64,000 bases of DNA, from assembly GCA_018857735.1 (NCBI GenBank), contig JABMCL010000047.1, positions 1,419,501 to 1,483,500 on the forward strand. Reading direction: 5' to 3'. This DNA comes from Alviniconcha marisindica (Eukaryota > Mollusca > Gastropoda > Provannidae). The notes beneath the pieces are model-generated. The model was not told where the DNA came from, did no database searches, and saw only the letters and a program-made list of their open reading frames with translations. Of this stretch, positions 58,540 to 64,000 are shown one piece after another. A program made the position numbers and the translations under genes. Numbering within the stretch: the stretch's first letter is position 1; each line of letters begins with the position of its first letter.

Positions 58540-60690
58540 AGATGCAGTTTTACAGTCCAAAGTGACTAGAACTTGCAGCAAAATGAGGAAAATAGTGCTG
58601 AAAGGACAGGGCCAATGACCCCCTCTTATTACATGTCAATGATCACTATGAAAACAACTATCCTGGTCGGGGGGGAAAAAACACAACATACTTCTAAAGT
58701 AACATTTTCATTTACAATTGCAAAGCCTTTTTTTGTTTTTGGAGTTGTACACAGAGACTGCAAGCAAGGGGGGGGGGGGGGGGGGGGGGGACCTGTTGCA
58801 TTTAATCAGTATAGCAATTATAATTATTATAATAATGGACATTTCTATGGCACATGATCCCTAGCAAGATCTAGGGCACAATGCACCGTACAAAAAGCTG
58901 CTGAAAAATATATAAACACATACAATGGACAAAATAAAAAAAGGTTTTGGGCCATACGACCGCCATTAAATGGTTCAGCTTTGCAGAGATAATATTATGA
59001 GTTAATTAATTCAACAACGCTCTTCATGCTAAAATGCACATTAATCCAAACTAACCCACTTCTGTAGACCTTGAAATGCTACTTCATGCTGCTGCTGCTG
59101 CATTTGATTTGTTCTGTAGACCTTGAAACGTTAATTCATGCTGCTGCTGCTGCATTTGATTTGTTCTGTAGACCTTGAAAAGTTAATTCATGCTGCTGCT
59201 GCTGCTTTGATTTGTTCTGTAGACCTTGAAACGTTAATTCATGCTGCTGCTGCTGCGTTTGATTTGTTCTGTAGACCTTGAAACGTTAATTCATGCTGCT
59301 GCTGCTGCGTTTGATTTGTTCTGTAGACCTTGAAAAGTTAATTCATGCTGCTGCTGCTGCGTTGATTTGTTCTGTAGACCTTGAAACGTTAATTCATTGC
59401 TGTGCTTTGATTGTTCTGTAGACCTTGAAGTTAATTCATGCTGCTGCTGCTGCATTTGATTTGTTCTGTAGACCTTGAAACGTTAATTCATGCTGGCTGC
59501 TGCTGCATTTGATTTGTTCTGTAGACCTTGAAACGTTAATTCATGCTGCTGCTGCTGCATTTGATTTGTTCTGTAGACCTTGAAACGTTAATTCATGCTG
59601 CTGCTGCTGCATTTGATTTGTTCTGTAGACCTTGAAACGTTAATTCATGCTGCTGCTGCTGCATTTGATTTGTTCTGTAGACCTTGAAACGTTAATTCAT
59701 GCTGCTGCTGCTGCATTTGATTTGTTCTGTAGACCTTGAAACGTTAATTCATGCTGCTGCTGCTGCATTTGATTTGTTCTGTAGACCTTGAAAAGTTAAT
59801 TCATGCTGCTGCTGCATTTGATGTGTTCTGTAGACCTTGAAATGTTAATTCATGCTGCTGCTGCATTTGATTTGTTCTGTAGACCTTGAAATGTTAATAC
59901 ATGCTGCTGCTGCTGCATTTGATTTGGAAACATGTTTATAACTACAACATTTTTTGTCATTGTCCAGGTAAAAGATGTTGTTTTGTCAACAAGTGTATCA
60001 CAGTCTTCAGTGTCACTGGAGCCTGAACCATATACTGACTTTGACAACAGTGAATTATGATGGAAGCGTTGCCTAGATCAGCACAAACAGCACAGGATCA
60101 AAAGTCTCATGCTGAAAAACAACGAAAAACAACAGCAACAACAACAAATCAGTTTTACAGTCCAAAGTCACTAGAACTTACACCAAAACAAGGAAAATAA
60201 TGCTGAAAGGACGGTACCACTGACCTGCTCATAACATGTCAACGATGACTATGAAAACAACTATCCTGATGGGTATGGCTGAATAGCTGGTAACAAAACA
60301 CACAAAAAAGCATTATTTTAATCAGTATAGCAAATACATTAAATGGTTCAGCCTTGCAGAAATAACAGGTATGCGTGATATTATATGAATGAATAATGCT
60401 CTCCGTGCTAAATTCATCCTAACAAACCCACTTCTTTCAGCACTAAAACACTAGTTCATGCTGCTGGTTTTGATTTGGACACATGTTTATAGATACAGTA
60501 TTTACTGTCATTATACAAGTAAAATATGTTTTCTGTCAACAAATGCATCACAGTCTTCAGTATCACTGGAACCTGAACCATATACTGACTCTGACAGCAG
60601 TGGATCATGATGGAAGTGTTGCCTAGATCAGCACCAAACAGCATAGGACCGAATTGGCAAAAGTCTCATGCTGAACAAAAACAAAAAACA
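58540..60690. repeat. Tandem segmental duplication, units A and B
   Basis: Unit A (about 58540-60110) and unit B (about 60150-60690) share a sequence of landmarks in order: cagttttacagtccaaagt, gaaaacaactatcctg, ttaatcagtatagcaa, cattaaatggttcagc, aacccacttct, acatgtttata, tatcacagtcttcag, tgttgcctagatcagcac, aaaagtctcatgctgaa. Unit A is longer because it gained a poly(dG) tract, an insertion near 58820-58960 and the minisatellite at 59060-59930; unit B keeps the pre-expansion state. A stretch in both copies (minus strand SxSVYGSGSSDTEDCD) stays open but diverges freely outside, so coding is not supported. Confidence 0.85.
59060..59930. repeat. ~52-bp minisatellite with embedded (CTG)n, ~16 units
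   Basis: Each unit is ttctgtagaccttgaaacgt, then taattcatg, then (ctg)3-5 and catttgattt. Unit B of the surrounding duplication has a single copy of the equivalent sequence, so the expansion is specific to unit A. Confidence 0.96.
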
Positions 60691-61059
60691 AAAAGAAGAA
60701 GAAGAAAGAAATCTATTTCTAGATGAGGGCATACCCCCCCCCAAAAATATGCATGTTTATCAAAAATAACTACATTTTTTTACCTACTTTTAATTTTTTT
60801 TATATACCTATTACCACATTAGCATGTCAGCTCCAAACAGATAACCCAGACAAGTATATACAGAAAAAAATAGGTTTAAATGCCCAGTCAGTTGTTAGGT
60901 AATATCAGGGTGGACAATAAGAGAAATCAATAATGCCATTATTCCAGTGTTTGTGCATATTTTTTCTCTTTCTCTCACAGAATTGGAGCACTACTTGAGC
61001 TTGACGTCACCAGAGTGGCTAAAGAAGGCATTTGATAGTAAATTATACAAATTCTTCTC

Positions 61060-61330
61060 CTTCCATGTGTCCACAACTTCAACAGTTTGAAGACTCTCAC
61101 ACTTTTTACTGCATATTGGGTTATTTTTGTGTTTCCACAATCCAGCAAACTCTGACAAGGTCTACAGGATCCTTACTTTGCATGTGTATATATACACACA
61201 GGCTGGGACCTTGGTTTATAGTCATCTATGTGGTGACCGGGACCATACTCAATTGTGCTTAACCTGGATTTCAAAAGTGCGCTCTCACTCTGTGCCACAG
61301 ACTCTCCTAAACTGTAATTTGTACTGAAGA
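61060..61330 (+). repeat. Dispersed SINE-like repeat, third copy
   Basis: Same family as 26380-26690 and 28905-29215: ttgggttatttttgtgtttcc, caaactctgacaa, ctacaggatcctta, tacacacaggctggg, ggtttatagtc. Confidence 0.7.
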
Positions 61331-63165
61331 CGCAAGGAGCTTCTCTCCTGGAGAATCCCAAATGCCCGACTCTTTGGCAGAATATGAGGTTTGATTTTGA
61401 ATCTTGCCAATGAAAGAAAAACAAATGTGGGGAAACTTTCACAACAAAGTAAGTCGTACAGTTCTGCTGAGGTTACACAAACTAAAAAGCTATATGGCTA
61501 ACAATGAATTAAGTACAAATTACATCTAATCATAACTATGTGATTAAATACTGAAAGCATAAAATATCAAACATGTGCAACAAAAATGTGCATACACATA
61601 AAAAATATTATATATATCATGCTAATCTCAAAGTTAAAAACAAAAGTTTGCACACATATGCTAATCTTAAAGTAGTGAAAGGTAACATAATTATGAGAAC
61701 ACAAACAGCACACACAAAAATTCTCATCCAACTTTGAACTTTGTTGATTTTTCATTTTTGAGCTTCAATTATTGCTGCTGAACCAAGAGAAATATGCATT
61801 ATGTGTGTCACTTGAAGCAAAGGCCAAACAAGAACAAAAATGAGACAGAGGTTTTAGTTTCTTTGGGGAAACAAACACATAATATGCTTAAAATGTTAAA
61901 CAGAACAAAATAATATCAAACCAGTTTGTGCTTTCATGAGCTGCCAATCTGTCTTGAGCTTTCGACATTTATTATCTTTTGATTAATGATCGCTTATATA
62001 GCGCTATTCTCCGCTCTCTTGAGCAGACTCACTGTGCTCACATGACCAGCTTCTTTTTTTTATAGCACGTTTTTGAATATCCACCAAAGTGGTGTACTTA
62101 AGCACTGACATGGCTGGTGCCACATGAAACTGCTGCCATCTCAGCGCAAGTTCTATGTACACCATACAACATGTCACTTCAAGCAAAGCCACATACGTAA
62201 GGTGTATACATGTTTGGCTGTAACCTACCACCTGCACTTTTGGCAGAATGACTGGGATATTTCACATGCTACTGCGGTAATACGGGGGTGGAATGGATAC
62301 CGAAATAATCTATTGGTAAGTTCTAAGGCTTGAGGAAGCATATTGCAGGCATTGTAATTTTGCATAACATTCTTCTTTTCTCTCTCTCTCTCTTTGGTTT
62401 CTCACTCTCATTTCCCAAAGCATTGAACAACAACTCAAATCATATAGCAATATTTGGTGTAACTCCTTTTTTAAGAATAAGCCAAAGCGAGGAAATTAGA
62501 CTGTGTTCAAGTCAATGGAAGCTTTTAAACAACTGTGTGTGGGTTCATTGTTGACCGCAAAACAAACAGTTGTGCTTCACGTTAAGTCAATGAATTTTGC
62601 CTACTGTGTTCTGTGTAGCCTAATTTCCATTCAAACTAATTCATTACTTTGGCACATGAAATTTGAGCTGTTAACAATTTTTCCATCATCATGGTAAATT
62701 TTGTGCTGAGAATGAAATGAAAGTGTGCAAGAGTAGGCTATCATGGTGGCTATATGGCATGATTCTAGACGAATGATCACTGAATAATCATTGTACAGTC
62801 TGGAATTCATATGTAAAAATGCAAATTAACCAAATGCACATTCTGGTGGCAGTCGCAATTTAGAAAAAGAACAAATTTTCTTGAAAATGTTCTCATTTTC
62901 TACATGACATCTCAAATTCAACTCTGTAACTCTTTTGTTCTTTGTGATTCTTTTCTGGTCTATTACATTCCATTCTTATTAGCCTCCGCCCTTTTCTGTT
63001 TCATTCTTTAAGCATGCTCCAACAGTTTTCTAGATTCAGTCCAAAATCCTGAGATTTCCCCCCTACAATATGGTTGATATTTTTTTACCAACTTCTTTTA
63101 AAAAGTTTTATATCTTTTAGTGTGCATGTGCATGTGTATGTGCACATATATGTGTGTGTGCATGC
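61331..63165. other. Intergenic, no gene seen
   Basis: AT-rich sequence with no supportable exon. A short stretch at 61985-62040 (attctccgctctc..gagcagactcactg) also occurs at about 26340-26372, so it is a dispersed-repeat fragment. Confidence 0.5.
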
Positions 63166-63171
63166 ATGTGT

Positions 63172-63211
<40 letters not shown>
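63172..63211. repeat. (GT)n microsatellite
   Basis: About 20 GT dinucleotides inside a longer alternating purine-pyrimidine tract (63120-63240). Confidence 0.95.
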
Positions 63212-63213
<2 letters not shown>

Positions 63214-63299
63214 ACATGTGCATGCGTGCATGCATGCATGCCATTACCATAGGCACTGTAGGCAACTCAGGCATTAATGTAGGCAATTCAGGCATTTGT

Positions 63300-63365
63300 T
63301 GTTGTGTTCATGTGACGGCTTTCAAGCACTAATTAACTCCCTTTTGTTTGTTGATTGTAAAGCAG
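63300..63365 (+). repeat. Dispersed repeat family A, fragment
   Basis: Matches the end of the 16-kb copy: ctaattaactccc, ttgtttgttgatt. Lies just downstream (on the minus strand) of the right-edge gene's stop codon. Confidence 0.65.
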
Positions 63366-63418
63366 AACTTTCAGAAAATCTCAGAACTGCAGGCATCACT
63401 CTAGGAAATGTTCCCTGT

Positions 63419-63751
63419 TCAATTAGCTCTGAGGGCGTGGGCTCCGTGGCGACAGGGCAGGGGCGTCTTCGTGCCGATCTTCCCACAGCATGGCCAGTAG
63501 CGCTGCCTCCCTTTCTCCGCAAATATCTCATCCACCATCTTGTTGGGCAGCTCGCAAGCTGCCTTGGGGTGGTAGGAGCAGATGGAGTTGCGCGCTACAT
63601 CCTGGGAAGGAAACATCTTGCAGCATTTCACGCACTCCAGCATGGGTGCTTTAGACATGAAAAAACGGCCATGGTTCACCCCAGCTTGCAAGGAGTGGCG
63701 TTGGTTTCTCTGGTTCTCTCTCTGGTTCTGCAGTTCATGGAGCATGTTGAC
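63419..63751 (-). CDS. C-terminal exon of a Cys/His-rich (CHORD-like zinc site) protein, partial
   Basis: Last coding exon of a minus-strand gene that continues past the right edge. Acceptor tctcaacag precedes 63751; the frame runs 110 codons to TGA at 63421-63419. It begins with a Gln/Arg/Asn-rich helix-like segment, then the pattern C-x2-CC...C-x-YHP...W-x-CCG...C-x-HGAH. Cysteines and histidines are spaced as in CHORD-type zinc-binding modules, which share the YHP and WxCC words. I cannot name the gene and give no function. The module is more conserved-looking and GC-richer than its surroundings, supporting a genuine exon. Confidence 0.7.
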   Translation of the reverse strand, partial: VNMLHELQNQRENQRNQRHSLQAGVNHGRFFMSKAPMLECVKCCKMFPSQDVARNSICSYHPKAACELPNKMVDEIFAEKGRQRYWPCCGKIGTKTPLPCRHGAHALRAN

Positions 63752-64000
63752 CTGTTGAGAAGAAAGTGATACATTTGACCAAATTCTTTGAATTTTTCTT
63801 TATGTCCATGGATGTCAGAAATGTCATGGCAGTGGGTGCCACGCTGGCATTGGTAACTATATAATGTCAATAATCTTTTTTTGTCTTCTTATTTTTCCCT
63901 GTGGTCCTTTTCCTGGTTTTGCTTGGACTGTTAGTTAATGTCTTGCACACAATGCAAAACAAACAAACACAAATTTTAATATATGTACAGCACTTTAACT

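Noticed and set aside
59950..60060. Possible small exon conserved between duplicated units A and B
   Set aside because: Differences between the copies are mostly non-synonymous on the plus strand, and frames diverge at the edges on the minus strand; unit B lacks the acceptor AG.
60976..61086. Exon-like stretch after a tctctcacag acceptor (LEHYLSLTSPEWLKKAFD)
   Set aside because: Plausible terminal-exon look, but I found no upstream exon to join, no homologue, and the tail runs into a dispersed repeat.

Overview
This is a eukaryotic, animal nuclear genome window, AT-rich with long introns. It most likely comes from a lophotrochozoan and probably a marine mollusc (gastropod-like). That taxonomic guess rests on gene content plus the style of dispersed repeats (tRNA-promoter-bearing SINE-like elements, a recurrent 'pyrimidine/CA-rich minisatellite in every intron' texture). 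It is an inference; no taxon-diagnostic gene is present. I rebuilt four conserved genes exon by exon. In each one all exon phases close and the splice sites are canonical except one GC donor.

Layout: (1) 437-2815, minus strand: the first three coding exons of SLC30A7 (zinc transporter ZnT7), which runs off the left edge. (2) 2816-3209: a short divergent promoter region. (3) 3210-13599, plus strand: complete NADK2 (mitochondrial NAD kinase 2), 9 coding exons, 447 aa. (4) About 13.9-25.4 kb: an 11.5 kb interval with dispersed repeats, minisatellites, one possible two-exon small gene, and a striking cluster of five exact copies of a 12-mer. (5) 25378-33430, minus strand: complete DPH5 (diphthine methyl ester synthase), 8 coding exons, 279 aa, with a probable solo LTR (30108-31733) in an intron. 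(6) 33431-33710: a second divergent promoter region. (7) 33711-54353, plus strand: complete UBE3C (HECT-type E3 ubiquitin ligase), 24 coding exons, 1110 aa, with a 3'UTR to about 56.3 kb. (8) 56.3-63.4 kb: intergenic, with a segmental duplication and two large minisatellites. (9) 63419-63751, minus strand: last coding exon of a Cys/His-rich (CHORD-like zinc site) protein that enters from the right edge.

The genes are housekeeping and do not form a pathway: Golgi/secretory zinc import, mitochondrial NADP synthesis, eEF2 diphthamide synthesis, and proteasome-linked ubiquitination. In vertebrates DPH5 and SLC30A7 are adjacent neighbours (recalled, not looked up). Here NADK2 lies between them.

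The most unusual signal is that many tandem arrays begin or end exactly on exon-intron junctions and carry copies of the exon edge plus its splice site. This is seen in SLC30A7 exon 3, NADK2 exons 6 and 9, the DPH5 terminal coding tail, and UBE3C exons 4, 16, 19 and 22. It produces rows of decoy donors or acceptors next to the real ones. In one case (UBE3C exon 4) use of the duplicated donor would add 60 residues in frame.
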